A stretch of 47,760 nucleotides of DNA from a virus. Location: IMG/VR virus record IMGVR_UViG_3300021478_000045, positions 1 to 47,760 of that record; one strand, given 5' to 3'. Shown here piece by piece: positions 26,708-35,330 of the stretch. The translations under genes and the position numbers were made by a program. The stretch's first letter is position 1. Every line of letters begins with the position of its first letter. The notes under the pieces were generated by a model. It was not told the origin of the DNA, made no database searches, and saw only the letters and a list, made by a program, of their open reading frames with translations.

Positions 26708-27150
26708 TTGTAGTTATAGATATTGATCATACTGTAGCTGACTCCTTTTGGAGAGACAGCATGATCGGTACTGTGCCTTGGGATGAGTACTACGAAAACG
26801 GAAAATATGACAAACCATTTAAGAACGTAGCTAATTTAATCAATTCTCTTTCTGCTATGAATTACGAGATTGTAGGATTTACTGGGAGACCAGAAAAGTT
26901 CAGAACACTAACTGTTAGTTGGTTAGTACGAAATAGGATTGATATAAATACAATCTTGATGCGCCCAGACGAGGATTATACCAAGAACAGCGAATTGAAA
27001 CTTAGATTAATCAAAGAACATTTTAAGGATAGATTTTATCAAATACATTTTATTGTTGACGATAATGAAGAATCAATTCTTGAATTTTATAAATTAGGAA
27101 TACCAACTCTGCAAATCCGTAACATAAGACCAAAGGATTTGTTTGCATGA
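26704..27150 (+). CDS. HAD-type phosphatase / 5'(3')-deoxyribonucleotidase-like
   Basis: 148 residues. DIDHT (residues 6-10) supplies the two catalytic Asp, GFTGRPE (about 58-64) the motif II threonine, KLRLI the motif III lysine and VDDNEES (about 119-125) the motif IV acids. The form resembles phage nucleotidase and the 3'-phosphatase domain of polynucleotide kinases. It may remove phosphates from dNMPs or DNA ends. It overlaps both neighbours by 4 nt and ends in RPKDLFA. Confidence 0.7.
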   Translation: MIVVIDIDHTVADSFWRDSMIGTVPWDEYYENGKYDKPFKNVANLINSLSAMNYEIVGFTGRPEKFRTLTVSWLVRNRIDINTILMRPDEDYTKNSELKLRLIKEHFKDRFYQIHFIVDDNEESILEFYKLGIPTLQIRNIRPKDLFA

Positions 27151-27434
27151 CAACAGAAACAGAGCGTGCCATAGAGTTAGCTAATCAATTAATAGAAATT
27201 ATGAAAGAGCGTGAGAAGGAGTATGGTAGCAATGAACATAAAACTGCTCAAATATTAATGATTCTGTTTCCAGAAGGAATACATGTTAACTCATTTGAGG
27301 CAGCAGTCAGAATGAAATTCTTAATTTATATAATAGATAAACTCAGTAGATATTCAAAGAAAGGAGATTTTGATAGTTTATTGGATTTGGCAGGGTATGC
27401 GTTGCGTTTGGCAGTGTTCGATCCAAAGGAGTAG
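27147..27434 (+). CDS. DUF6378-like phage protein (tentative)
   Basis: 95 residues. MKEREKEYGSNEHKTAQILMI, AAVRMKFLIYIIDKLSRYSKK and DSLLDLAGYALRLA follow the ExxxxYG ... KxxR ... DxLxDLAGYA pattern of a small family in phages, possibly distant MazG-like helices. It sits among nucleotide enzymes. The family call is from memory of the pattern and not certain. Confidence 0.5.
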   Translation: MTTETERAIELANQLIEIMKEREKEYGSNEHKTAQILMILFPEGIHVNSFEAAVRMKFLIYIIDKLSRYSKKGDFDSLLDLAGYALRLAVFDPKE

Positions 27435-27439
27435 CAGCT

Positions 27440-27727
27440 ATGGCAAATGAAAACGAGGTAAAGAGAGCACAGCTTATTCTTGATATCAAAACAATGTCGT
27501 TCAAGCAAACTGTAGATGAATTAGAAAGGATGAAAAAGAAAAAATCAACATACGGTCGCGCACCAGCAGTAATTACTAACGAATGGCTAGAGCGAGCAGA
27601 TAATGAAAATGCAACCCTACATTCTTGGATGATGAGACAATTTATGGTAGAGCCTCCTCCTAGACCAAGGAGGTTACATGATGAAAATCAGAGACCAATA
27701 CAAGAGGTTTTTAAACTCGACAAATGA
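27440..27727 (+). CDS. 95-residue protein of unknown function
   Basis: ATG 27440 follows AAGGAGTAGCAGCT. The product is helical and basic at first (RMKKKKSTYGRAPAVIT), with a proline-rich tail (PPPRPRRLHDENQRP). It overlaps the exonuclease gene by 4 nt. No family is recognised. Confidence 0.55.
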   Translation: MANENEVKRAQLILDIKTMSFKQTVDELERMKKKKSTYGRAPAVITNEWLERADNENATLHSWMMRQFMVEPPPRPRRLHDENQRPIQEVFKLDK

Positions 27728-28260
27728 AAGCTACAGTATTCGATACTGAAACTACAGGGTTAATCATCAACCCAGCACGCAAACTGGATGCGCAACCAGA
27801 AATCATCTCAATTGCCATCCAGTCTTTTGAATCAGATACGGGTGAAATGCAAGATTTATATTATAGGGTTTTCAAACCAACTAGACCTATATCTGAAGAA
27901 ATAACCAAAATCACAGGATTTACTAACGATTATGTAAAAGACTTTCAATCTATTGAACTAGAATTGCCATTTCTTATTCCAATACTAAGATCATCTAACT
28001 TATTAATTGGGCAGAATTTGCGCTTCGATATGGATATGATAGAACTTGAATGTAGAAGATATAATACGCCACCGCCTAGATGGCCTCCAACAATAGATTT
28101 GGTAGCCAATACTATTCATTTGAAAGGGTATAGACTTTCATTAAAAAATCTACATATAGAGTTGTTTGGTACTGCGTTTGAAGATTCACATAGAGCAGAT
28201 GTTGATGTTGCTGCAACGGTAAGATGTGCTGTTGAGTTATTCAAACGAGGCTTGCTATGA
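27724..28260 (+). CDS. DnaQ-like DEDDh 3'-5' exonuclease
   Basis: 178 residues. FDTETTG (residues 6-12) gives the first D and E, NLRFDMDMIELE (about 97-108) the second D, and SHRADVDVAAT (about 157-167) the H and final D. This is the DEDDh exonuclease family, as in the epsilon subunit of DNA polymerase III. It probably proofreads for the DnaE-type polymerase three genes downstream, whose own PHP domain has lost its metal ligands. It ends on an ATGA overlap with the next gene. Confidence 0.8.
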   Translation: MKATVFDTETTGLIINPARKLDAQPEIISIAIQSFESDTGEMQDLYYRVFKPTRPISEEITKITGFTNDYVKDFQSIELELPFLIPILRSSNLLIGQNLRFDMDMIELECRRYNTPPPRWPPTIDLVANTIHLKGYRLSLKNLHIELFGTAFEDSHRADVDVAATVRCAVELFKRGLL

Positions 28261-28523
28261 AGTATGTAAAATATCATATATCAAAACACAATAGACGTGA
28301 GGTAGAAGTTCCAGAAAATTGGAAAGAAGCACTTGATATGCTTGAACATTCAATGAAAAATTATAACGAAAGACGTGGCGGGAATAATGAGCGTATGTCA
28401 GTAGCATGTCGTGTTGCTTTTGGTATGTTTAATCCTCATGGATTAATACCTGATCCAACTCATGCGTTAATGTATTTAATGATGGAAATTTGCAAACGAA
28501 AAGGAGCAGGTCTTGGAAAGTAA
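28257..28523 (+). CDS. 88-residue protein of unknown function
   Basis: Starts on the ATGA overlap. Basic start (YHISKHNRREVEVPENWKE), then a helical region with YNERRGGNNERMSVACRVAFG. No family is recognised. It overlaps the TTG start of the next gene by 11 nt. Confidence 0.5.
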   Translation: MKYVKYHISKHNRREVEVPENWKEALDMLEHSMKNYNERRGGNNERMSVACRVAFGMFNPHGLIPDPTHALMYLMMEICKRKGAGLGK

Positions 28524-28746
28524 AATATGTGATTGTTGTGAAAGAGAAGTTGATTATGTTAGAGGATCAATGTGGCACGGTGACAATAGAATTTGCAAAG
28601 AATGTTTTATAGAATGGTATGATGGAGATAGGCCAACATACGGCACAGATGATTCTAATAAATTAAATATTGGTAATTGGATAAGAAAGAGACATGGTCT
28701 AGGCCCAATAGATCATACCTTCGTAGAAAGGGGACTTGGAATATAA
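28513..28746 (+). CDS. Zinc-ribbon protein, TTG start
   Basis: 77 residues. TTG 28513 lies 6 nt after AGGAG. CDCC (residues 6-9) and CKEC (about 28-31) form a zinc knuckle, with aromatic WYDGDRPTYG after it. It directly precedes dnaE, whose ATG overlaps its stop (TAATG). Role unknown. Confidence 0.5.
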   Translation: MESKICDCCEREVDYVRGSMWHGDNRICKECFIEWYDGDRPTYGTDDSNKLNIGNWIRKRHGLGPIDHTFVERGLGI

Positions 28747-31631
28747 TGCGCATCAAATCTGAATATAGTTTCCGTCACGCATACGGAAAGATTGAGGATG
28801 TTCATAATCGGGTGCTTCAACTCAACTGGCTAGCCGCGCCCATCTCAGATCGTTTGAGCACATTTGGTTTTACAGATTGGGAAAAACTATGTGATGAAGT
28901 TAAAGTTAAACCAGTGTTTGGTGTAGAGCTTGGAGTGACCCCAATTCTAGGCCAGAAGAAACCTCCGGTATCTTACTGGACCTTTTTCGCCACAAGCAAG
29001 CTCCGCACCATTAACGAATTAGTGTTGAATGCAACATCTAAATCAGGTTATTATCCAGTTCTCTCTTATGAAGAAGCTATTCTTGCAACTGATGTAATCA
29101 AAATTGCTGATAACAAATTGCTTCTGTCCGAAGTGTATCCTCATGAGTATTTTTTTATTGCCTTGTCGCCATCCATTCCCATAGGTTTATTTCGTGAAGC
29201 AAAAGCCAAAGGATTTCAATTTATAGCTACATCAGATAATGTTTTTACATATCCAGATGACAAACTTCCATATCATACGTTAATAGGAAATAATGCCGAA
29301 TCATCTATACACCCACAATACATACTAGACGATAATGAATGGCGAGCTGCGCTACCATATGCAGTATCTGATATTGACGCGCAATGTGCGATAGTCAACA
29401 GAGACTTTGCAATGGATATATGCAATGCCAAATTGCTTAAAGCTGATATTTTTAGACCAGCACATAATTACTCACTCAGAGATATGTGTGAGGAGGGCGC
29501 AGCAAAACTTGGTATAGATCTAAATGATCCAGTATATGCTGAGCGATTAGAGCGTGAATTGAAACTCATTACTGAAAAGAATTTCCAAGACTACTTTTAT
29601 ATCGTTGCAGATTTGGTTAGTTATGCCAAAGAACACATGATAGTAGGACCGGGCCGTGGATCTTCATCTGGTTCTTTGCTCTGTTATCTTACTGGTATTA
29701 CAAATGTTAACCCTATTAAATTTGGACTCCTTTTTGAGAGATTCATCGATATCACGCGCGCTGATTTACCTGATATTGATCTCGATTTCAGCGATGTCAA
29801 GCGTCACATTGTTTTTGATTATATCAGGCAGAAGTATGGATTCAATCATGTGGCACGGCTGGGCTCAGTAATGAGTTATAAGCCTAGAAGTATCATCAAT
29901 ACTGCCGGTAAAACTTTGGGTATACCAAAGTGGCTATGCGATAAGGTAGCTGACACACTTATCGAGCGATCATCAAAAGATTCTCGGGCGCTACAATCAT
30001 TCGAGGAAACCTTCTCAGATACAGAAATCGGAAGGAAACTTTTAGATGAGTATCCAGAAATATCCGCCGTATTTGAAGCAGAAGATCACGCAACTAATGC
30101 TGGTCAGCATGCAGCCGGTATCGCTATTACCTCTGGTGAAGTATTGGACTATGTTGCTATTGATGGCAGGACTGGTGCAATCATGGCAGACAAATATGAT
30201 GCAGAAATTCTCAACATCCTTAAAATTGATATATTGGGCTTATCTCAACTATCCGTTTTTGAGCGCGCTCTTGAGTTAATAGGTGAGGAACCAAGAAACG
30301 GTTTTCTTGAGGCGCTCCCATTAGACGATCAGAAAGCGTTCGACGTACTCAACAAGAAACAATTCTCTGGTATCTTCCAGGCTAATGGAAAGAGCTTGCA
30401 GATTTTGTTTCAATCTATTCATACGGATAGATTAGGTGATCTTGTAGCAATCACTTCTTTGTCGCGCCCAGGTCCAGTTGCTGCTGGTGGAGCAGTCCGT
30501 TGGACACGTAAAAGAATGGGTACAGAGCCAGCTACATATCATCACCCGATGCTAATTCCATATTTGGAAGTAACATATGGCGAAGTAGTTTATCAAGAAC
30601 AAGTTATGTCCATTTGTCGAGACGTAGGCAAGATGGATTTTCGTGGTGTTACTAAGATCAGAAAGGCTATGTCTAAATCATTAGGCGTAGAAGAAATGAA
30701 AACTTTGGGCGAACCTTTTATGAAGGGTGCGCTTGAGAATGGATTAGATCAAAAGACGGCAGATACTATTTGGGCAGAACTAATTCAAATGGGTGCTTGG
30801 TCGTTTAATCTTAGCCATGCACTTAGCTATTCACTTATAACATATTGGTGTTGCTGGCTTAAAGCATATCATCCTGTAGAGTTTGCGGCAGCCACATTAG
30901 ATAATGAGTACGAGCCTATGAAGCAACTCAGATTGCTTCGAGAACTAGATATGGAAGGTATCAAATATAAGCCATTAGATATTCAAGCATCTACAGACAG
31001 ATGGAATATTAAAGTAGAGGATGGCAAGAAAATCCTTGTTGGTCCTCTTACGAATATCAAAGGTGTCGGTCCAGTTACGGTGCGTAAGATATTGGAATCA
31101 CGCAAACCTGGTAGCGCCCCATTAACTGCTGCCATTATGGCAAAGCTAGAAACAGCATCAACTAAGATAGATTCATTAACTCCGATAGCTGATATAATCA
31201 AGAAAGTAGATTTGAAAGCTTTGAATATCGTTACAAAGCCAGAGCCTATAATTGATCTGTATGCAGGCTTAGATGGAATACATTCAATATTCGGATTAGT
31301 CAAGAAAATACAGCCTCGGGATGAGAATGATTTGCACTCATTAGCAAAGAGGGATGGACGTAGAATAGAAGGTCCATCTTGGAGTTTAAATCTGTTTGTG
31401 CATGACGACACAGATGAGATACTATGCAAAATTGATAGGTATGATTATGAAGAATGTAAACCTTTTATGGAAGAAACAGGAGTTCCAGGTGATAGTCTTT
31501 ATGCTATCAAGGGAAGAATTCCAAGAGGATTCAGAATGATTCTAATAACTAGAATCATCTTTCTTGGTAAGATGTCCGTTCTTGACGCGCCACCTCCACC
31601 TAAGATGAAAGGACCGGATTTATTCGCATGA
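28746..31631 (+). CDS. dnaE: DNA polymerase III alpha subunit, phage DnaE type
   Basis: 961 residues from ATG 28746, shorter than the roughly 1160 of E. coli. GPGRGSSSGSLLCYLTGIT (residues 301-319) and PDIDLDF (342-348) are C-family palm motifs with the catalytic Asp pair. KIDILGL near 500 provides the third Asp. IKGVGPVTVRKILESR near 770 is a helix-hairpin-helix. The N-terminal PHP domain is degenerate: IKSEYS replaces HxHSEYS, and ISDRL replaces the TDH motif. Proofreading is probably done by 27724-28260. It ends in MKGPDLFA, a likely clamp-binding tail. The overlap with the next gene is 4 nt. Confidence 0.9.
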   Translation: MRIKSEYSFRHAYGKIEDVHNRVLQLNWLAAPISDRLSTFGFTDWEKLCDEVKVKPVFGVELGVTPILGQKKPPVSYWTFFATSKLRTINELVLNATSKSGYYPVLSYEEAILATDVIKIADNKLLLSEVYPHEYFFIALSPSIPIGLFREAKAKGFQFIATSDNVFTYPDDKLPYHTLIGNNAESSIHPQYILDDNEWRAALPYAVSDIDAQCAIVNRDFAMDICNAKLLKADIFRPAHNYSLRDMCEEGAAKLGIDLNDPVYAERLERELKLITEKNFQDYFYIVADLVSYAKEHMIVGPGRGSSSGSLLCYLTGITNVNPIKFGLLFERFIDITRADLPDIDLDFSDVKRHIVFDYIRQKYGFNHVARLGSVMSYKPRSIINTAGKTLGIPKWLCDKVADTLIERSSKDSRALQSFEETFSDTEIGRKLLDEYPEISAVFEAEDHATNAGQHAAGIAITSGEVLDYVAIDGRTGAIMADKYDAEILNILKIDILGLSQLSVFERALELIGEEPRNGFLEALPLDDQKAFDVLNKKQFSGIFQANGKSLQILFQSIHTDRLGDLVAITSLSRPGPVAAGGAVRWTRKRMGTEPATYHHPMLIPYLEVTYGEVVYQEQVMSICRDVGKMDFRGVTKIRKAMSKSLGVEEMKTLGEPFMKGALENGLDQKTADTIWAELIQMGAWSFNLSHALSYSLITYWCCWLKAYHPVEFAAATLDNEYEPMKQLRLLRELDMEGIKYKPLDIQASTDRWNIKVEDGKKILVGPLTNIKGVGPVTVRKILESRKPGSAPLTAAIMAKLETASTKIDSLTPIADIIKKVDLKALNIVTKPEPIIDLYAGLDGIHSIFGLVKKIQPRDENDLHSLAKRDGRRIEGPSWSLNLFVHDDTDEILCKIDRYDYEECKPFMEETGVPGDSLYAIKGRIPRGFRMILITRIIFLGKMSVLDAPPPPKMKGPDLFA

Positions 31632-33355
31632 TAAGAGTCATTACAGAATCAAACTATCTAATGATTCACGGACCATTTCCGCTTGAGTTCCTTAAGATAT
31701 TGTCACGCCTAAATGGACCAAAAATACGTTATTCATCTAAATCCATTAGATACGATATGTCTAATTGGAATGTTAAGGTTTTGAGAGAAAGCGGATTTGA
31801 AATAGAATGGGAAGATGCTGCTGCTGAGATAAAGCAGTTAGATGAGATTCAAGAAATTAAGGAAATGATGGATGATATTAAACCTATCAAATTTAATTAT
31901 CATCCTAAGTTCGAGCTTAAAGATCATCAAATAGAAGGTCTTAATCTCAGTACGTATCGCAAAGCATTTGCTTGGTTCTTAGAGATGGGATTAGGCAAGA
32001 CGGCAATGGCTATTGCCAATTTTTGTATTCTATTTATGGAAAAGAAAATTGAAGCTGCTATAGTTTTAGCACCCAAAGGCGTACACAAGCAATGGATAAT
32101 AGAGGAAATTCCAAAACATATAGATCCATCTATCCCTTTAAATATGACATTATGGCATGCTGGAAATTCTTATGAGTCTTCAGAATTAAAGCAACCTGGC
32201 AAGCTCAATATCTTTGCCTTAAATATAGATTCAGTTAATACTAAAGATGGATGGTTTGCAATAACGCAATTCATGCGTTTATTTGGAGCTAAATTTGATA
32301 TAAGGTATACCAAAAAAGGCGCAAGAGTATATGAGAATATTACCCAAAAATCTAAGTTGATGATGATTATTGACGAATCTCATCAGATAGGCAATTATAC
32401 TTCTGGTAGAACTCAAGAGACAATAGATTTTGGAAGACTAGTTGAGTATCGCAGGATATTGACAGGCACTCCTATTGCCACTAGCTTACTTAATATTTGG
32501 TGTCAATTTATGTTTCTTGATCCTAAGATTATTGGATATAACTATGTTACTCCATTTAAAGCGCACTTCTGCGAACTTGGTGGATATACAGGTCAAGAAG
32601 TTGTTGGCAGCAAGAATGTTGAAGAGTTCTATAGTATCATTGCGCCACATAGCTTTAGAAAAACCAAGAAAGAATGTCTCGATTTACCTGATAAGATTTA
32701 TGCCAAACGTGTATACATGCTAGGTAATGAAACTCGTTGGCATTACGAGAATATCAAACACGCGTTTATGACAGAATTGAAGTCAGGAAATGTAGTCGCG
32801 CCCAAGAATGCTTTGGCCGCAATGGTGCGCCTCCAGCAGATCTGCTCTGGATTCTTACCCGACGATGATGAGAATGAGACTGCAAGTAAGAGAGTGTATG
32901 AAATCTTCTCTTACGAACGTGCCAAAATCGCACTAGATATGGTACAACAAATTGAGGGACAAGTTATTATTTGGGCGCGTTTCATCCCAGATATCAAATG
33001 CATTAGACATACATTCCATAAAGATTATGGTGACGATATAGTGTTGATGGAGCAATCAGATCAATTTAAATCTGGTAAGAAAAAGATCTTGTTATCCAAT
33101 CAAGCCAAAGGTATTGGAGGCAATCTGCAAGAATCAGGTTGCCAGAATATGATATACTATAATAACTCGTATAATTTAATTCATAGACTTCAATCAGAAG
33201 ATCGAGTACATAGGATGGGTATGAGAGGGGCATTGACTATTTGGGATATAGTTGCGGATAAGACTGTGGATAAAGGAATTGCTGATAATTTAAAAGCCAA
33301 GAAAGATTTAGCGCAATTTGCATTAGATGACATTAGACAACTTATCGAGGATTGA
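31628..33355 (+). CDS. SNF2-like SF2 helicase/ATPase
   Basis: 575 residues. Walker A LEMGLGKT (residues 118-125), DESH box near 246, LTGTP (motif III), and QSEDRVHRMG (motif VI) near 520 define a superfamily 2 ATPase of the SNF2 type, common in phage replication operons. It translocates on DNA and may remodel forks or remove proteins. The first 90 residues form an extra alpha/beta domain (PFPLEFLKILSRLNG...). It is last in the 21646 operon; no terminator is clear before the promoter at 33398. Confidence 0.85.
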   Translation: MIRVITESNYLMIHGPFPLEFLKILSRLNGPKIRYSSKSIRYDMSNWNVKVLRESGFEIEWEDAAAEIKQLDEIQEIKEMMDDIKPIKFNYHPKFELKDHQIEGLNLSTYRKAFAWFLEMGLGKTAMAIANFCILFMEKKIEAAIVLAPKGVHKQWIIEEIPKHIDPSIPLNMTLWHAGNSYESSELKQPGKLNIFALNIDSVNTKDGWFAITQFMRLFGAKFDIRYTKKGARVYENITQKSKLMMIIDESHQIGNYTSGRTQETIDFGRLVEYRRILTGTPIATSLLNIWCQFMFLDPKIIGYNYVTPFKAHFCELGGYTGQEVVGSKNVEEFYSIIAPHSFRKTKKECLDLPDKIYAKRVYMLGNETRWHYENIKHAFMTELKSGNVVAPKNALAAMVRLQQICSGFLPDDDENETASKRVYEIFSYERAKIALDMVQQIEGQVIIWARFIPDIKCIRHTFHKDYGDDIVLMEQSDQFKSGKKKILLSNQAKGIGGNLQESGCQNMIYYNNSYNLIHRLQSEDRVHRMGMRGALTIWDIVADKTVDKGIADNLKAKKDLAQFALDDIRQLIED

Positions 33356-33397
33356 TAACTACACTATGATCAAGTATATTAAAAAGCAAATTTTCGC

Positions 33398-33426
33398 TTG
33401 CGCTTTTCGTCGCAATGTGCTATATT
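33398..33426 (+). promoter_or_regulatory. Strong sigma70-type promoter
   Basis: -35 TTGCGC (33398-33403), 17-bp spacer ending in TGTGC, -10 TATATT (33421-33426). This is the best copy of the recurring promoter. It drives the GC-richer gene at 33470 with a short leader. Confidence 0.75.
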
Positions 33427-33469
33427 CTCTCCCAGGTGCGGGAAGGTCCCAATCCTCAAGGAGAGCATA

Positions 33470-34291
33470 ATGAGCAAAATTTTTCAGGTACGCTACACAG
33501 TTGCTGACAAAACTGTGGCGCACGAACACTATACGGAAAAGGGAGCCAAGATCGACGCCAAGGCTCTTTCCAAGGCGGTAGGAAATGCCGTTATTGGCGA
33601 AATTGACGTCAACGACGAAAACCAAGAAAAGGCTCTTGTTCGGATTTGGGAGTTCGCTGGCGGCGAAAGCGGTAAGCCCATCAAGAAGGACGGGACGCCA
33701 CCTTCCCACGTAGAAGTCCTCAAGACCGCGGATGAGACGCGGCTCCAAGAAACCGTCAAAGAGAAGAAGCCCAAGTCTCCGAAGCTGTCAGATGAGGAGA
33801 AGATCAAGAAGATCGCTGATGATGCGCAAGCCAAGCTTGAAGCAATCAGGGCGGGAACTTTCGTTCTTCCCACTCGCGGTCGTAAGGCAACCACGGAAAC
33901 CGGCGAACCCAAGGCGAAGAAAGCAGATGTCAACAAAGTTGATAAGATCGTTGAAGCGCTCGGCTGCACTACGCACGCAGCTGAAATTCTCAACGAAATT
34001 GGTACGACCGCAGTTAGCCGTCGCGCCAAGGTCGCGGCCCTTATCATCGACAGCAATGGTCCAATCGCAGCCTCAGCGATTGTGGAAAAGCTCGGCACCG
34101 ATCCAGACGAAACCGATCTTGACAACAAGAAGGTAGTTTCGGCTGCCAACTTCGACAACTATCTGCTCTCCAAACACGAGCAGCCTTGGCGGATTACCGT
34201 CAAGAGCAAGGGTGAAGATACTGTCTTCAACTTTGTTCCTGTCAAGATCGAGTACCAAGGCGGTGGTGAAGAGGACATCGCTGCTGAGTAA
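33470..34291 (+). CDS. 273-residue protein, probably highly expressed
   Basis: Start chosen at ATG 33470 after CAAGGAGAGCATA. The N-terminus is alpha/beta (KIFQVRYTVADKTVAHEHY). A lysine-rich acidic linker lies at about residues 95-160 (KEKKPKSPKLSDEEK...). The C-terminal half has a winged-helix-like region (SRRAKVAALIIDSNGPIAAS, AIVEKLGTD). Codon use is visibly richer in G and C than in the neighbours. Its own promoter and terminator suggest strong expression, perhaps of a DNA-coating protein. No family is recognised. Confidence 0.65.
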   Translation: MSKIFQVRYTVADKTVAHEHYTEKGAKIDAKALSKAVGNAVIGEIDVNDENQEKALVRIWEFAGGESGKPIKKDGTPPSHVEVLKTADETRLQETVKEKKPKSPKLSDEEKIKKIADDAQAKLEAIRAGTFVLPTRGRKATTETGEPKAKKADVNKVDKIVEALGCTTHAAEILNEIGTTAVSRRAKVAALIIDSNGPIAASAIVEKLGTDPDETDLDNKKVVSAANFDNYLLSKHEQPWRITVKSKGEDTVFNFVPVKIEYQGGGEEDIAAE

Positions 34292-34298
34292 CCAAACA

Positions 34299-34323
34299 AG
34301 GGCGCTCTTAGGAGCGCCCTTTC
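34299..34323 (+). terminator. Intrinsic terminator
   Basis: AGGGCGCTC/GAGCGCCCT (9 bp, TTAG loop) followed by TTTC. It ends the single-gene unit 33470-34291. Confidence 0.75.
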
Positions 34324-34341
34324 TCTATCAGGTATAAGGAT

Positions 34342-34605
34342 ATGATGAAAGTAAAAGTCAGATATTCTCCGTTAGAGCAGAGAATTTTAGAATCCATTCC
34401 TGTAGATGGAAGTCACATCAACACGCTCGAAATTATGGGCAGAGTTTACGCGCCTGGGGAAGCGCCCAGAAATGCGCGTCAGTCAGTTCTTCACACTATC
34501 AATCAGCTTATCGCTAAGAGCGATGAGAATGAAGAAGAATGGGAAATCTTTAAGTCAGTTTCTAAGCCAGCGTACTTTTGGCGAAAACCAAGAGGGGAGG
34601 GCTAG
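34342..34605 (+). CDS. Winged-helix-like protein, 87 residues
   Basis: Starts at tandem ATGATG. The product (YSPLEQRILESIPVDGSHI, NTLEIMGRVYAPGEAPRNAR, SVLHTINQLIAKSDENEEEW) resembles a small winged-helix domain. No family is recognised. A GC-rich non-coding stretch follows. Confidence 0.55.
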   Translation: MMKVKVRYSPLEQRILESIPVDGSHINTLEIMGRVYAPGEAPRNARQSVLHTINQLIAKSDENEEEWEIFKSVSKPAYFWRKPRGEG

Positions 34606-34729
34606 GGTGCCGCGGATCGGAGGGTGGTCGGCTCTGGGACCCGTTTTAGGCGGCCTAGCGCGGGGCAAGGGCGGCCTAATCGTTTGTGCCGGCTATGTGC
34701 ATAACCCCCTAGAAACGATTAGGTTTTTT
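34606..34729 (+). ncRNA. Possible small RNA ending in a strong terminator
   Basis: A GC-rich 120-nt stretch without a convincing gene. It holds two direct copies of GGCGGCCTA (34649-34657, 34670-34678) and ends in the terminator at 34675-34729. It could be a 3' UTR of 34342-34605 or a separate small RNA. No promoter is clear. Confidence 0.35.
34675..34729 (+). terminator. Strong intrinsic terminator
   Basis: CCTAATCGTTT/AAACGATTAGG (11 bp, 27-nt loop) followed by TTTTTT. Confidence 0.75.
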
Positions 34730-34757
34730 CTGAAAACCACAAAATAGAAGGTGATAT

Positions 34758-35024
34758 ATGGCAGGGTTGGATACTGGAAAATGCCAATATTGTGGCATAT
34801 ATTCACATAACCTTTTAGGTGGTTATTGCTCTCCAGTTTGCGATTCTCAATCACAGATACATGGTGATAATTTCGGAAAATTAAAATCTGCCAAAAGAGA
34901 AAGAAAATGTAATTGGTGCGGTAAAACATATCATTGGTATCAAGAGAGACAAAAGTTTTGTTCACCAAAATGTCGATCTGCAAATACTAACCAAAGAAAT
35001 AGGGAGAAAGCCAAAACTACCTAA
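34758..35024 (+). CDS. Double zinc-finger protein, 88 residues
   Basis: ATG 34758 follows AGAAGGTGATAT. Two modules of the same design are seen: CQYC (residues 9-12) with CSPVC (24-28), and CNWC (about 51-54) with CSPKC (about 67-71). The second resembles the finger at 1638-1808. The linker and tail are basic, fitting nucleic-acid binding. It overlaps the convergent LuxR-like gene by 8 nt at its 3' end. Confidence 0.65.
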   Translation: MAGLDTGKCQYCGIYSHNLLGGYCSPVCDSQSQIHGDNFGKLKSAKRERKCNWCGKTYHWYQERQKFCSPKCRSANTNQRNREKAKTT

Positions 35025-35316
35025 CAGTACCCATTTCGCCATAATACCGTTCAGCATTTCTTTGACGAGTTTCTATAGCATCTTCAGTCATAAAAAGCTT
35101 ACCGTAAGTAATGGCTAAAGCTACAGCATGAGTTACGTTGACTGCACACAGTTTAAAACGTGCCGAATCAAGATTCGTTTTAACTGTCCCAAATGATGTG
35201 CCTGTCAATAAGGCAATTTCTGAATAGGTTTTACCTTGAGCTGCCCAGGCGAGACACTCAGTTTCTCTATTAGAAAGACGTCTGATTGTAAGACGTGCTG
35301 TGAGACAATCCTGCAT
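35017..35316 (-). CDS. LuxR/GerE-type helix-turn-helix protein without sensor domain
   Basis: 99 residues. RRLSNRETECLAWAAQGKTY, SEIALLTGTSFGTVKTNLD and SARFKLCAVNVTHAVALAI match the four-helix GerE DNA-binding domain (LSxRExExLxWxAxGKxxxEIAxxxxxSxxTVKxHL), with N in place of the usual H. No acyl-homoserine-lactone domain is attached, so it may compete with host quorum-sensing regulators for their sites (inference). No ribosome binding site is obvious at ATG 35316. It lies next to the PEP-CTERM gene. Confidence 0.7.
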   Translation of the reverse strand: MQDCLTARLTIRRLSNRETECLAWAAQGKTYSEIALLTGTSFGTVKTNLDSARFKLCAVNVTHAVALAITYGKLFMTEDAIETRQRNAERYYGEMGTVR

Positions 35317-35330
35317 GTGGCGCCACTAAG

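Noticed and set aside
33529-34158. 209-codon minus-strand frame
   Set aside because: It is the antisense shadow of the GC-richer gene 33470-34291, rich in Ser and Leu, without a ribosome binding site.
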